This document shows positions 1-8,032 of a DNA stretch of 64,000 bases, one piece after another. The stretch is taken from the NCBI GenBank assembly GCA_002345215.1, contig DDVH01000052.1, positions 94,923 to 158,922 on the forward strand, given 5' to 3'. The notes beneath the pieces were generated by a model, which did not search any database, was not told the DNA's origin, and saw only the letters and a program-made list of their open reading frames with translations. This DNA is from Anaerolineales bacterium UBA2317. Lineage in GTDB: Bacteria; Chloroflexota; Anaerolineae; Anaerolineales; Villigracilaceae. Each line of letters starts with the position of its first letter. Position 1 is the first letter of the stretch. A program made the translations under genes and the position numbers.

Positions 1-643
1 CCCGTATCAAATTTGTGTAGGCTATCCCCAAGATTAATAATATGATTCCAAGAATAAGTTCTTTTACCGATTTTAGTTGGATATTTATGCGCTTTGACTT
101 GTTTATTTCAATATTAAATGCGTCAATGATTAAATAGATACCAATGAAAAGAGCGCTTTCTCGATTGAAGATAGAAACAAGGAAGAGAGGTATAAACAAA
201 AGCGGAGAAACACTCCTTAAAATTCCCCAGACAAAGAACATAAACAAAACTGCGTCAATATTATCCCATGAGTAAAAACTATATTCCTGTAGAGCTATAT
301 ACATAAATGAATAAATAATTAAATAGTTAATGCTGGATTGATAGGTTTCCCCGATATTTTTGAGCAGAACAACCAATGTAAAGCTTTGTACCAAAATAGA
401 TAATAAAACAAAAACCTTATATGCTGAAATATATGAAATTCCAAGCAAAGAAATTAGATATATTAAATAAGGACCAAGTAACCGGTTTTGGTATGCAAGC
501 CATTCAGGTTTTCCTGTAATAACTCCATAGGAGATACCAGAAATTTCTTCCCAATAAGGAGCATAAAGCTGGCGAATAATTTGATATACGACTAGAGATA
601 TAAAAATAATTGAAGAGATATTAAGAAATTTATGTGCGTGCAT
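1..643 (-). CDS. Polytopic membrane protein, partial (3' end outside window)
   Basis: This is an open minus-strand frame that starts at an ATG (MHAHKFLNISS) and runs off the left edge without a stop after about 214 codons. The product is very hydrophobic, with at least five likely membrane segments and a short soluble stretch containing WLAYQNRLLGPYLIYL. The later NRESALF segment resembles bacterial integral-membrane proteins of polysaccharide or glycosyl-transfer type, but I cannot name a family. A weak AAAGG lies about 11 nt before the ATG. It is the last gene of a minus-strand run, separated from the histidine kinase by a 69-bp gap. The gene is real by its uninterrupted frame and composition; its function is unknown. 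Confidence 0.6.
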   Translation of the reverse strand, partial: MHAHKFLNISSIIFISLVVYQIIRQLYAPYWEEISGISYGVITGKPEWLAYQNRLLGPYLIYLISLLGISYISAYKVFVLLSILVQSFTLVVLLKNIGETYQSSINYLIIYSFMYIALQEYSFYSWDNIDAVLFMFFVWGILRSVSPLLFIPLFLVSIFNRESALFIGIYLIIDAFNIEINKSKRINIQLKSVKELILGIILLILGIAYTNLIR

Positions 644-712
644 ATTTGCAAGCACCTTTAAAATAATGAGAATATTAAGCTATGTGCAGGCAGTATAGCA
701 TATCTAAGTTTT

Positions 713-1771
713 TTATGGCAATTCAATTATAAATTCACTACCTTTACCTACTTCGCTTTTTACTTCAATACTTCCCTTATGCGCTTCGATTAATTGTTTT
801 GCAATCGCGAGTCCGAGCCCGCTGTTGATTCTTCCACTGCGAGATTTATCTCCGCGCCAGAATCGGTCGAAGATGAATGGTAAATCTTCGGATGCGATTC
901 CCTCACCTGAATCTTTGACTATAATCCGCACGCTTCGTTCTTGACTTGTACTTGATTCTGTTTCAATCAATATTTTCCCATCTTTTGGTGTGTGACGAAT
1001 CGCATTGGAAATTAAATTGGATAATACTTGATTGAGTCTGTCGTAATCCGCATTAATTTCTGAAGATGAATCTTTGATATTTGATTCAAGATGTATTCCA
1101 AGCGATTTGGCTTGCGAGGAAAAACTTGAAGTGAGGTCATGAATCAGGTCAGCGAGCAGGAAGCGGGTAGGATGAAGCGGAAGTTGATGAGACTCAGCTA
1201 AAGATAAAGTCTGCAAGTCGTTGATTAATCGAGTCAATAATTTTGTTTCATCTAATGTGTTGTTGATATGTTCATTTGTTGGTTTGTAAACGCCATCAAT
1301 CACGCCTTCGAGATTTCCTTGAATGATGTGAAGCGGTGTGCGAAGTTCGTGAGCAATATCAGCCGTGAGATTGCGACGTTGCTTATCGGCACGTTCAAGT
1401 TCATCAACCATTTTGTTGAAGCGCGTGATTAATTCGCTAAACATATCGGATTTATTTTCAGGTACGCGTGCGGATAAATTTCCCTCTGATACAGCATTGA
1501 TGGTGTTGAAAAGATTTTCCATCGGCTTGCCGAAACGCATGTATAAATTAAAAATTGTAAAAATGATAATAATAAAAACAACAAACGGCGCGCCACAAAC
1601 GAGTAGCCAAATATTTCTTACACCAACATATTCTGAAAATAATAAATAAAAAAGCGCGGCAGTACCGCCGATAAAAAATATAGCAACTAGAAAGAATAGC
1701 GGGAAGAATGGAAAGAATCTTCTTCCACGACGAAAGCGTTTGGGTGGGCGAGGAGTTGGATGGTCAAACAT
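713..1771 (-). CDS. Two-component sensor histidine kinase (HAMP, HisKA, HATPase_c)
   Basis: This membrane histidine kinase of 352 aa should autophosphorylate and pass phosphate to the response regulator encoded just upstream. A basic, Pro/Arg-rich N-terminus is followed by two membrane segments (about 25-46 and 54-78) with almost no extracytoplasmic loop. Next come a HAMP region (about 80-130), the H-box HELRTPLH with phospho-acceptor His141, an N-box (NLISNAIRH, about 252-260), the G1 box DSGEG (about 288), the F-box FDRFWRGD and the G2 box GLGLAIAK. All catalytic boxes are intact. With no sensor loop, it probably senses within the membrane or through a partner, for example the small His/Gly-rich membrane protein nearby. 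It starts 2 bp after the regulator gene, so the two are co-transcribed. The signal is unknown. Confidence 0.95.
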   Translation of the reverse strand: MFDHPTPRPPKRFRRGRRFFPFFPLFFLVAIFFIGGTAALFYLLFSEYVGVRNIWLLVCGAPFVVFIIIIFTIFNLYMRFGKPMENLFNTINAVSEGNLSARVPENKSDMFSELITRFNKMVDELERADKQRRNLTADIAHELRTPLHIIQGNLEGVIDGVYKPTNEHINNTLDETKLLTRLINDLQTLSLAESHQLPLHPTRFLLADLIHDLTSSFSSQAKSLGIHLESNIKDSSSEINADYDRLNQVLSNLISNAIRHTPKDGKILIETESSTSQERSVRIIVKDSGEGIASEDLPFIFDRFWRGDKSRSGRINSGLGLAIAKQLIEAHKGSIEVKSEVGKGSEFIIELP

Positions 1772-1773
1772 TT

Positions 1774-2448
1774 TTATTCTATAAACCTATACCCAATTCC
1801 ATACACGGTTTCAATCATATTTTTGTTTGAAGCTTGTTCAAGTTTTTTTCGAAGATTTTTAATATGCGAATCAATGCTTCTGTCAAAACTTGTTGAAACA
1901 CCATGTAAATTTTCAAGGATTTGTTCACGAGTCAACGTTTGACCTGCATGACTGGCTAGCAATTGCAATAACCTAAATTCATTCGGTGTGAGTTTGATAG
2001 GATTATTTTGATATGTGACCGAATATCTTTCTGAGTCAATTTCAAGGTTTCCAATGCGAATCACGTTTGGTGTTTTTATATCACCTGTGGTTCTGCGAAG
2101 CAATGCACGCACTCGTGCTATTAGCGCGCGTGGTGAAAATGGTTTGGTGATGTAATCATCGGCACCGATTTCAAGACCTGTTACTTGGTCAATTTCTTCG
2201 GACAAAGCAGTGAGCATGATGATGGGAACATCACTTTCTTTGCGAAGGATTCTACAAATTTCACGTCCATCAATGTTTGGAAGCATTAAATCTAAGATGA
2301 TGAGGTCGGGTTTTTCTTTGCGGGCTGTTGTGAGTGCAGATTGACCGTCACCGGCTGTGACGACGCGAAAATTATTTTTTTCTAAATAATCGCGTGCGAG
2401 TCGCACGATTTTTGGTTCATCATCTACGACGAGGATAAGTTGAGTCAT
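1774..2448 (-). CDS. OmpR/PhoB-family response regulator
   Basis: This DNA-binding response regulator of 224 aa has a receiver domain (about 1-120), with an acidic pocket at Asp9/Asp10, phospho-acceptor Asp53 in ILDLMLPNID, and Lys102 in YITKPF. A winged-helix Trans_reg_C domain follows (about 130-222, ending ETVYGIGYRFIE). It is the partner of the kinase encoded 2 bp downstream. No Shine-Dalgarno precedes the ATG. A perfect TATAAT on the minus strand (2462-2457) ends 8 nt before it, so the message is probably leaderless or nearly so. A long hairpin array (2491-2567) separates it from the small membrane protein gene upstream. Confidence 0.96.
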   Translation of the reverse strand: MTQLILVVDDEPKIVRLARDYLEKNNFRVVTAGDGQSALTTARKEKPDLIILDLMLPNIDGREICRILRKESDVPIIMLTALSEEIDQVTGLEIGADDYITKPFSPRALIARVRALLRRTTGDIKTPNVIRIGNLEIDSERYSVTYQNNPIKLTPNEFRLLQLLASHAGQTLTREQILENLHGVSTSFDRSIDSHIKNLRKKLEQASNKNMIETVYGIGYRFIE

Positions 2449-2456
2449 TGTGGGTG

Positions 2457-2462
2457 ATTATA
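2457..2462 (-). promoter_or_regulatory. -10 hexamer (TATAAT) of the two-component operon
   Basis: A perfect TATAAT lies 8 nt before the response-regulator ATG, which has no ribosome-binding site. Transcription would start at or one base before the ATG. The -35 region falls in the heptamer array and is not recognisable. Confidence 0.5.
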
Positions 2463-2490
2463 AATGAAAGAAGAAAGAGGAAATAGGAAA

Positions 2491-2567
2491 GAGTAACAAG
2501 TAACGAGTTAACTTTTTCTTGTTACTCGTTACTTGTTTACTTATCTACCTGTTTACTTGTCTACTTC
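2491..2567. repeat. Imperfect heptamer array, unit AGTAACn, folding into a hairpin
   Basis: Units of 7-9 nt (GTAACAA, GTAACGA, then inverted TTACTCG, TTACTTG, TTACCTG) form two inverted arms. CAAGTAACGAGTTAAC (2497-2512) pairs with 2521-2535 around a T-rich loop. The distal units run into the last five codons and the TAA stop of the small membrane protein gene (2553-2567). The hairpin could reduce read-through into the response-regulator gene. Confidence 0.75.
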
Positions 2568-2981
2568 TTTATTTTCATCCCCATGCGCACGTTTGTGCCA
2601 TTCATCAAATCTGTTTTCCCATTTGCCACCCCAATATCCGTGTCCATGCTTGCCCCAAGCCCAAGGTCGGAAGGTGAAGCGAAGTAGACCAAAGAAGAAG
2701 AATAGGAACAAAATTGAGAAGCAGAATCCAAATGGGAAAAATCCAAAATGAGGACCGAATCCAAAACCATGATGATATGGATAGCCATAACCATATCCAC
2801 GATTGAACATGGGCATTGAATTGCCATTTTCAGCAGATTGTTGAATTGCTTCTGCAACTTGTGGTGCTTGCGAAATTCCTTGCGCTACACCTGCACGATA
2901 TACAAATGTTCCTCCTGCTACTAACAAAGCGATGAGTAACACTGCCCCTATGATACGAAATACAAAACCGTTCTTAGACAT
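2553..2981 (-). CDS. Small His/Gly/Phe-rich membrane protein
   Basis: This 142-aa protein begins after a good GGAGG site. An N-terminal membrane segment (about 8-27) leads to a short polar stretch, then a run rich in Gly, Tyr, Phe and His (about 62-80, repeats such as YGYGYPYHHGFGFGPHFG). A second hydrophobic segment (about 83-100) and a Trp/His/Lys-rich tail (RPWAWGKHGHGYWGG) follow. I do not recognise a named family. Small proteins of this composition often sit beside two-component genes, and the His clusters suggest metal binding; both points are inference. The last residues (EVDK and stop) are encoded by a heptamer array. It lies 104 bp upstream of the response-regulator gene on the same strand. 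Confidence 0.65.
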   Translation of the reverse strand: MSKNGFVFRIIGAVLLIALLVAGGTFVYRAGVAQGISQAPQVAEAIQQSAENGNSMPMFNRGYGYGYPYHHGFGFGPHFGFFPFGFCFSILFLFFFFGLLRFTFRPWAWGKHGHGYWGGKWENRFDEWHKRAHGDENKEVDK

Positions 2982-3092
2982 TTTTACCTCCAGTGGTAAT
3001 AATTTGTTTTACAAGTCAAATGTATCAAGTGATTATGTAAAGATTGTGGATGAGATTGATAGACATTGTGGAGAGTGTATAAGTAATGTGTT

Positions 3093-3122
3093 AACAGTAA
3101 TCAGTTGTCAGTAATCAGTAAA
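3093..3122. repeat. Heptamer array, unit CAGTAAT
   Basis: There are four tandem heptamers (CAGTAAT, CAGTTGT, CAGTAAT, CAGTAAA) directly before the larger inverted repeat. The unit is shared with arrays near 25.9, 54.3, 59.8 and 60.7 kb. The gap from the small protein start (2981) to this array shows nothing else recognisable. Confidence 0.7.
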
Positions 3123-3252
3123 TTCGGTGGTCGAGTAGCCGCGTTCTTGTTCTTTGCGGCGTATCGAGACCACCTGTTATTAGAAATTTTTTGTTAACTC
3201 GTGGTCTCGATATGGCTTCGCAAAATCGCTCAGCCTACTCGACCACCGAATT
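3121..3252. repeat. MITE/REPIN-like inverted repeat, copy 1 (about 130 bp)
   Basis: The outer arms are perfect: AATTCGGTGGTCGAGTAG at 3121-3138 and its reverse complement at 3235-3252. Each half also contains a nested stem (GTGGTCGAGTAGCCGC with GCGGCGTATCGAGACCAC, and GTGGTCTCGATAT further on). A second copy lies at 59622-59750. It has no coding capacity. The right arm overlaps the TAA stop of the neighbouring dehydrogenase gene. Confidence 0.85.
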
Positions 3253-4213
3253 ACATCGTAATCACAATCTTTCCTTGCACATGACCTTGACCAAAACGTC
3301 GCATTGCGTCTGCAATTTTTTCGAATGGATACACTTTTTCAACAAATGGTTTGACTTTGCCTGTCTCTAACATTTCTTTCAGCAGGTTCATATCCTCTTT
3401 ATTGAATTTTGCAATAAAGAAAGAAACTTTTTGACTTGCACGCCACGACACTACTTTGACTCGGATTACATGTGCGAGCGGACCAATAACAGGAGTTCCT
3501 TTTGGTGCACCGACAATGACAAAATTAGCATTGGGATTCAAAACACGTTTATATTCAGACCATGAGTGAGTCCCTGAAACATCAAGGATCAAATCATATT
3601 TTTTGTTGCTGAGTGTGAAATTTTCTTTGGCGTAATCAACCACATAGTCAGCACCGAATGAACGAGCAATTTCTACATTTTTTGTACTACAAACTGCTGT
3701 CACTTCTGTATCAAATGCTTTTGCAATTTGAATCGCAAAGTGACCCACTCCGCCAGAAGCACCGTTGATTAATACTTTTTGACCTGCTTGAATCTTTCCA
3801 AAATCTCGTAAGCCTTGTAATGCTGTAATCGCTGCCGTCGGCACAGACGCGGCTTCTTCAAAAGAGATATTTTTCGGTTTTGGAATAATGATATTTTTTA
3901 CACAGACATATTCAGCATACGCGCCAGTTCTTGCACCGAAAACTTCATCACCGACTTTGAAATCTGTCCTATCTTTGCCAACTGCTTCAACGATACCTGA
4001 ATAATCTGCACCTAGACGGGTATTTTTGGGTTTGAATAACCCTTTTCCTAGTCGTGCAATAGGCAAGCCAGTCATTCCATACCATTCTGCCGCGTTGATA
4101 GATGAAGCGCGGACCTTTATCAAAACCTCATCATCCTTTGGTGTAGGCTTTTCAATATCATGTAATTCCAGAACTTCTGGACTTCCATATTTTGTTTGAA
4201 CAATCGCTTTCAT
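3251..4213 (-). CDS. NAD(P)-dependent MDR alcohol dehydrogenase / quinone-oxidoreductase-like
   Basis: This is a zinc-free medium-chain dehydrogenase/reductase of 320 aa. The N-terminal GroES-like fold (MKAIVQTKYGSPEVLELHDI) has the LGADYSGIVEAVG signature. The nucleotide-binding Rossmann fold starts near residue 145 with VLINGASGGVGHFAIQIAK. The catalytic-zinc Cys/His set and the structural-zinc Cys cluster are absent, as in quinone oxidoreductases. The chosen ATG has GAGGAG 9 nt upstream; another ATG three codons earlier sits directly on that site and is less likely. The substrate cannot be told from sequence. The gene stands alone, divergent from trxB. Its stop codon lies in an inverted repeat. 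Confidence 0.9.
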   Translation of the reverse strand: MKAIVQTKYGSPEVLELHDIEKPTPKDDEVLIKVRASSINAAEWYGMTGLPIARLGKGLFKPKNTRLGADYSGIVEAVGKDRTDFKVGDEVFGARTGAYAEYVCVKNIIIPKPKNISFEEAASVPTAAITALQGLRDFGKIQAGQKVLINGASGGVGHFAIQIAKAFDTEVTAVCSTKNVEIARSFGADYVVDYAKENFTLSNKKYDLILDVSGTHSWSEYKRVLNPNANFVIVGAPKGTPVIGPLAHVIRVKVVSWRASQKVSFFIAKFNKEDMNLLKEMLETGKVKPFVEKVYPFEKIADAMRRFGQGHVQGKIVITM

Positions 4214-4326
4214 GAATTGCATCTCCTCTAATTATTTTTCATAATGTATCAGCGGATTATGGAGGAAATGTGGACAAATAAGCCAGAGATTGTGGAAATG
4301 TTAAAGAAATGTAAACATTTTGCAAC

Positions 4327-4355
4327 TTCCGAATGCCTGTATCATCTGATAAAAT
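4327..4355 (+). promoter_or_regulatory. Putative extended -10 promoter for trxB
   Basis: TGATAAAAT (4347-4355) matches an extended -10 element, with a weak TTCCGA 17 bp upstream. The same TGATAAAAT occurs before malate dehydrogenase (5492-5500). A small hairpin (AGACGC-GAGGAA-GCGTCT, 4373-4390) lies in the leader. Confidence 0.45.
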
Positions 4356-4409
4356 GCTGGGCGGTAAGTGACAGACGCGAGGAAGCGTCTTGATGTTGAG
4401 GAAAATAAA

Positions 4410-5372
4410 ATGTCAGATAACGAGAGACACGTTAAAGTATTAATTTTAGGTTCAGGTCCTGCTGGCTTGTCTGCGGCGTTGTATGCCGCACGTGCAGAAC
4501 TTGCGCCTGTGGTTCTAACTGGAATGCAATTGGGTGGTCAAGCCGCATTGACTCATACTATTGAAAACTATCCGGGCTTTCCCGAAGGTGTAGGTGGAGC
4601 TCAACTTGGTGAACTCTTCCAAAAACAAGCTGAACATTTTGGTGCCAAAGTTGAATTTGACATGGCGCATGAAGTTGATTTTTCACAACGCCCTTATAAA
4701 GTCACAACCGATAGTGGTGAATATCTAGCCGACTCAATTATCGTCACCACAGGTGCAAGCCCAAACAAATTAGAAATCCCTGGTGAATTTGAATTGACAG
4801 GTCGTGGCGTTTCATATTGTGCCACTTGTGATGGCTGGTTTTTCAAAGACAAACGAGTTGTCATTGTCGGTGGCGGTGATAGCGCGTTTGAAGAAGCCCT
4901 TTTTATTACACGTTATGCTTCATCTGTCACATTGATTCATCGGCGTGATGAATTTCGTGCGGGTGCCATTTTGCAAAATCGCGCCAAAGAGCATCCCAAA
5001 ATGAATTTCATTTTGAATACCATTGTCACCGAAGTGGTTGGTACAGAAAAGTTAACCACACTCAAATTAAAAAATGTCGTCACCAATGAAGAATCAACAT
5101 TTGAAACCGATGGCTTGTTTATCTTTATTGGTCACACGCCGAATTCGCAAATGTTCAAAGGCAAACTGGACATGGATGAACTCGGTTATCTTAAAGTGAA
5201 TGAAAAAATGGAAACGAATGTGCCCGGCGTGTTTGCCGCAGGTGAAATCGCCGACCCAACTTTTAGACAAGTTGTCACATCTGCTGGGATGGGTGCGGCG
5301 GCGGCAATTCAAGCCACGCGATATCTTGAACATGTAGAGTCTGAATCCGCAGGTGAATCAGCAAGCCATTAA
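4410..5372 (+). CDS. trxB: Thioredoxin reductase
   Basis: This FAD/NADPH flavoenzyme of 320 aa reduces thioredoxin in the cytoplasm. The FAD-binding GSGPAGL motif is near the N-terminus. The redox-active pair is CATC (Cys137 and Cys140) in SYCATCDGWFF. The NADPH motif GGGDSAFEEA follows, and the C-terminal FAD contact is AAGEIADPTFRQVVTSAG. Length is normal for the low-Mr bacterial type. The start is the MSDNERH methionine, which has TTGAGGA about 7 nt upstream; a longer frame reaches further back but crosses the small leader hairpin. It has its own promoter and is followed by a strong terminator. Confidence 0.97.
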   Translation: MSDNERHVKVLILGSGPAGLSAALYAARAELAPVVLTGMQLGGQAALTHTIENYPGFPEGVGGAQLGELFQKQAEHFGAKVEFDMAHEVDFSQRPYKVTTDSGEYLADSIIVTTGASPNKLEIPGEFELTGRGVSYCATCDGWFFKDKRVVIVGGGDSAFEEALFITRYASSVTLIHRRDEFRAGAILQNRAKEHPKMNFILNTIVTEVVGTEKLTTLKLKNVVTNEESTFETDGLFIFIGHTPNSQMFKGKLDMDELGYLKVNEKMETNVPGVFAAGEIADPTFRQVVTSAGMGAAAAIQATRYLEHVESESAGESASH

Positions 5373-5456
5373 GAATGAGGCGATAAAAATCCGCCGCAAA
5401 CTTAAGTGGATGCTTGAGTCTTGCACTTCAACAGAATCTTAACTTGACATATCTTC

Positions 5457-5486
5457 AAAACGGACTCGCATCGCCGAGTCCGTTTT
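5457..5486 (+). terminator. Rho-independent terminator after trxB
   Basis: A perfect 12-bp stem (AAAACGGACTCG / CGAGTCCGTTTT) closes a 6-nt loop. The T-run is part of the stem, so it could also act on the other strand. Confidence 0.85.
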
Positions 5487-5536
5487 GTGCGTGATAAAAT
5501 AGAAACTGAAATAAAATTTTTCGGAGGAATGAACGG

Positions 5537-6472
5537 ATGAAGAAAATTTCAATTATTGGCTCTGGGATGACGGGCTCAACTGCCGCACACTGGATTGCCG
5601 AGCGCGAACTTGCGGATGTTGTTTTGCTTGATGTTGTTGAAGGAATGCCTCAAGGCAAAGGTTTGGATTTAGCACAAGCCATGCCGATTATCGGCAAAGA
5701 TTCTGAAATTATTGGCACAAATGATTATGCTGATACAAAAAATTCAGACATCATTATTATTACAGCAGGTTTACCACGCAAGCCCGGCATGAGCCGTGAC
5801 GATTTGTTAAAGACCAATGCGGAAATTGTGGGAAAAGCCGCAACTGAAACATTGAAACATTCACCGAATGCAATTTATATTATTTTGACAAATCCGCTAG
5901 ATACGATGGCTTACTTAGCCATGAAGAAAACCGGTTTGCCACGTGAACGTGTGATTGGTCAAGCCGGCATTTTAGATTCTGCTCGTATGCGCGCCTTTGT
6001 TGCAATGGAAACTGGTGTAAGTGTAGAAAATATTGATTGTTATGTGTTGGGTGGTCATGGTGATGAAATGGTTCCATTGACTCGTCATTCCAACATTGCA
6101 GGCATTCCATTGAAAGAATATTTACCAGCCGATAAATTAAATGCAATCGTTGAACGCACACGCAAGGGTGGTGGAGAAATTGTGAATTTATTGAAAACAG
6201 GTTCTGCTTATTACGCACCTTCGATGGCGTGCGTTCAAATGGCAGATGCGATTTTGAAAGATAAAAAATTAATTGTGCCATGTGCTACTTTGATGAAAGG
6301 TGAATACGGATTAAATGATATGTACTTTGGCGTACCAGTTATGTTAGGTGCTGGTGGCATGGAAAAAGTTATCGAATATAAATTTGATGCCGAAGAAAAA
6401 GCCATGTTTGAAAAATCCGCCGCGTCTGTCAAAGAGACACATGAGGCGTTGAAGAAGTTAGTGACACTTTAA
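5537..6472 (+). CDS. mdh: Malate dehydrogenase (LDH-like, NAD-dependent)
   Basis: This protein of 311 aa interconverts malate and oxaloacetate in the TCA cycle. The N-terminal Rossmann motif is GSGMTGSTAAHW. Substrate-binding arginines lie in GLPRKPGMSRDDLL (about 81 and 87) and the catalytic His174 in GGHGDEMVPL. Sequence and length fit the tetrameric, lactate-dehydrogenase-like class known from Chloroflexus and other bacteria. A strong GGAGGA site precedes the ATG by 8 nt. It is followed by citrate synthase on the same strand after an intergenic palindrome. The two catalyse consecutive TCA steps, so co-regulation is likely. Confidence 0.97.
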   Translation: MKKISIIGSGMTGSTAAHWIAERELADVVLLDVVEGMPQGKGLDLAQAMPIIGKDSEIIGTNDYADTKNSDIIIITAGLPRKPGMSRDDLLKTNAEIVGKAATETLKHSPNAIYIILTNPLDTMAYLAMKKTGLPRERVIGQAGILDSARMRAFVAMETGVSVENIDCYVLGGHGDEMVPLTRHSNIAGIPLKEYLPADKLNAIVERTRKGGGEIVNLLKTGSAYYAPSMACVQMADAILKDKKLIVPCATLMKGEYGLNDMYFGVPVMLGAGGMEKVIEYKFDAEEKAMFEKSAASVKETHEALKKLVTL

Positions 6473-6592
6473 TGTCGTTGCGAGGAGTGAAGCGACGAAG
6501 CAATCTCCTTCTCCTAATGAATAATGAGATTGCTTCGGGCAAAAAACAAGTACGCCATCGCACATCGTCCCCAAAAGGGGAATGACATAACA
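6472..6592. repeat. Dispersed palindromic repeat (GTCGTTGCGAGGAG family)
   Basis: The left part, GTCGTTGCGAGGAGTGAAGC with GAAGCAATCTC, is inverted as GAGATTGCTTCGGGC, and the element ends with GGGGAATGACAT. It begins on the last base of the mdh stop codon. It has no coding potential and fills most of the mdh-gltA gap. Confidence 0.75.
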
Positions 6593-6615
6593 TTTTTGAA
6601 AGAGGAAAAAAATCG

Positions 6616-7935
6616 ATGATTTTGCAAGAAAAAATTTCTGGAATATTGCCCGCTTGGCGCGAGCGAATTAAAACATTAGCAAAAGAACATGCTGATGTAG
6701 TGGTGGATACCGTTAAGATTGAAGAAGTCCTGCATGGAATGCGCGACATCAAATCTTTACATACTGATATTTCATCTGTTGACCCCGGCGAAGGAATTCG
6801 TTTTCGTGGCTTAACCATCAATGAAACTTTGAAAGCATTGCCAAAAGCCAAAGGCGGAAAATTGCCAATGGTGGGAGCATTGTATTATCTTTTATTAGTG
6901 GGTGAAGTTCCAACCAAAGATGAAGCCTTAGAAGTTGAATATGAATGGGGCAGACGTGCTACTGTTCCTGATTATGTTTATAAAATGTTGAAAACTATGC
7001 CCAAAGAAACACATCCGATGATTTTATTGTCACAGGCTGTGTTGGCTTTAGGGAATGAATCTGTTTTTGCAAAACGCTATCAAGAAGGCATGAAGAAAGA
7101 TGCGTATTGGGAAGCCGCGCTTGAAGATAGTTTGAATCTCACAGCGAAACTTCCAGTCATTGCGGCGTTTATTTATCGCATGAAGTTTTTTGGTGAAACT
7201 TCAAAACCAAAATACAACCCCAAACAAGATTTCGGCGCAAACTTTGCCCGCATGATGAAAGTTTCTGATAAAAAAGGCTATGCTGATTTAGCTAGACTGT
7301 ACTTCATCATCCACTCTGACCATGAATCTGGAAATGCTTCGGCTCATGCTATGCACCTAGCTGGTTCTACACTTTCAGATGCTTTCTTCGCCTTTTCAGC
7401 CTCTTTGAATGCGCTGGCTGGTCCGTTACATGGGTTAGCCAATCAAGAAAGTTTGGCATGGCTGTTGGATGTCAAAAAACAATTTAATGGCGTGCCATCT
7501 CGTGATGATTTATATAAATTCGCATGGGATACATTGAACAGCGGAAAAGTTATCCCCGGTTATGGGCATGGAATTTTACGCGTCATTGACCCACGCTTCA
7601 TTACTCAACTTGAGTTTGCAAAGAAGCACTTCCCTGATGATGAATTGTTGAAACTTGCTCAACTCACATTAGATGTTGTACCTTCTGTATTAAAAGAACA
7701 AGGCAAAGCCAAAAGCCCAGCCCCAAATGTGGATGCGATTTCAGGTACGCTTCAATATTATTATGGCGTACGAGAATTTGACTTTTACACCGTATTGTTT
7801 GGTGTTGGTCGTGCACTTGGCGTCACTGCCAATTACGTTTGGGCACGCGCTTTAGGAATGCCAATTGAACGTCCGAAGTCATTGACGACTGCCATGCTCG
7901 AAGCAGAAGTTGCGAAAGCGAAACAAACTGCTTAA
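6616..7935 (+). CDS. gltA: Citrate synthase, mitochondrial-type
   Basis: This protein of 439 aa condenses acetyl-CoA and oxaloacetate to citrate. It resembles eukaryotic mitochondrial citrate synthase more than the E. coli hexamer: MRDIKSLHTDISSVDPGEGI, IHSDHESGNASAHAMHLAGS and AGPLHGLANQESLAWL track the mitochondrial protein closely. The catalytic residues are His272, His318 (GYGHG) and Asp373 (NVDAISG), within two positions of the pig numbering (274/320/375). Similar synthases are known in Geobacter and a few other bacteria. AGAGGA lies upstream of the ATG. A terminator follows directly. Confidence 0.95.
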   Translation: MILQEKISGILPAWRERIKTLAKEHADVVVDTVKIEEVLHGMRDIKSLHTDISSVDPGEGIRFRGLTINETLKALPKAKGGKLPMVGALYYLLLVGEVPTKDEALEVEYEWGRRATVPDYVYKMLKTMPKETHPMILLSQAVLALGNESVFAKRYQEGMKKDAYWEAALEDSLNLTAKLPVIAAFIYRMKFFGETSKPKYNPKQDFGANFARMMKVSDKKGYADLARLYFIIHSDHESGNASAHAMHLAGSTLSDAFFAFSASLNALAGPLHGLANQESLAWLLDVKKQFNGVPSRDDLYKFAWDTLNSGKVIPGYGHGILRVIDPRFITQLEFAKKHFPDDELLKLAQLTLDVVPSVLKEQGKAKSPAPNVDAISGTLQYYYGVREFDFYTVLFGVGRALGVTANYVWARALGMPIERPKSLTTAMLEAEVAKAKQTA

Positions 7936-7942
7936 TAAAAAA

Positions 7943-7970
7943 ATTCCCGAATGGAAATTCGGGAGTTTTT
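7943..7970 (+). terminator. Rho-independent terminator after citrate synthase
   Basis: A 10-bp stem (ATTCCCGAAT / ATTCGGGAGT, one wobble) closes a GGAA loop and is followed by TTTTT. Confidence 0.85.
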
Positions 7971-8032
7971 GATTAATAATTGATAAACTACTAAATGACC
8001 ACTTCCACTTTAATAACTGTTAGTTAATAATC

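Noticed and set aside
7946..7963. The inverted repeat after citrate synthase as an operator
   Set aside because: The stem followed by TTTTT directly downstream of the stop fits a terminator better.
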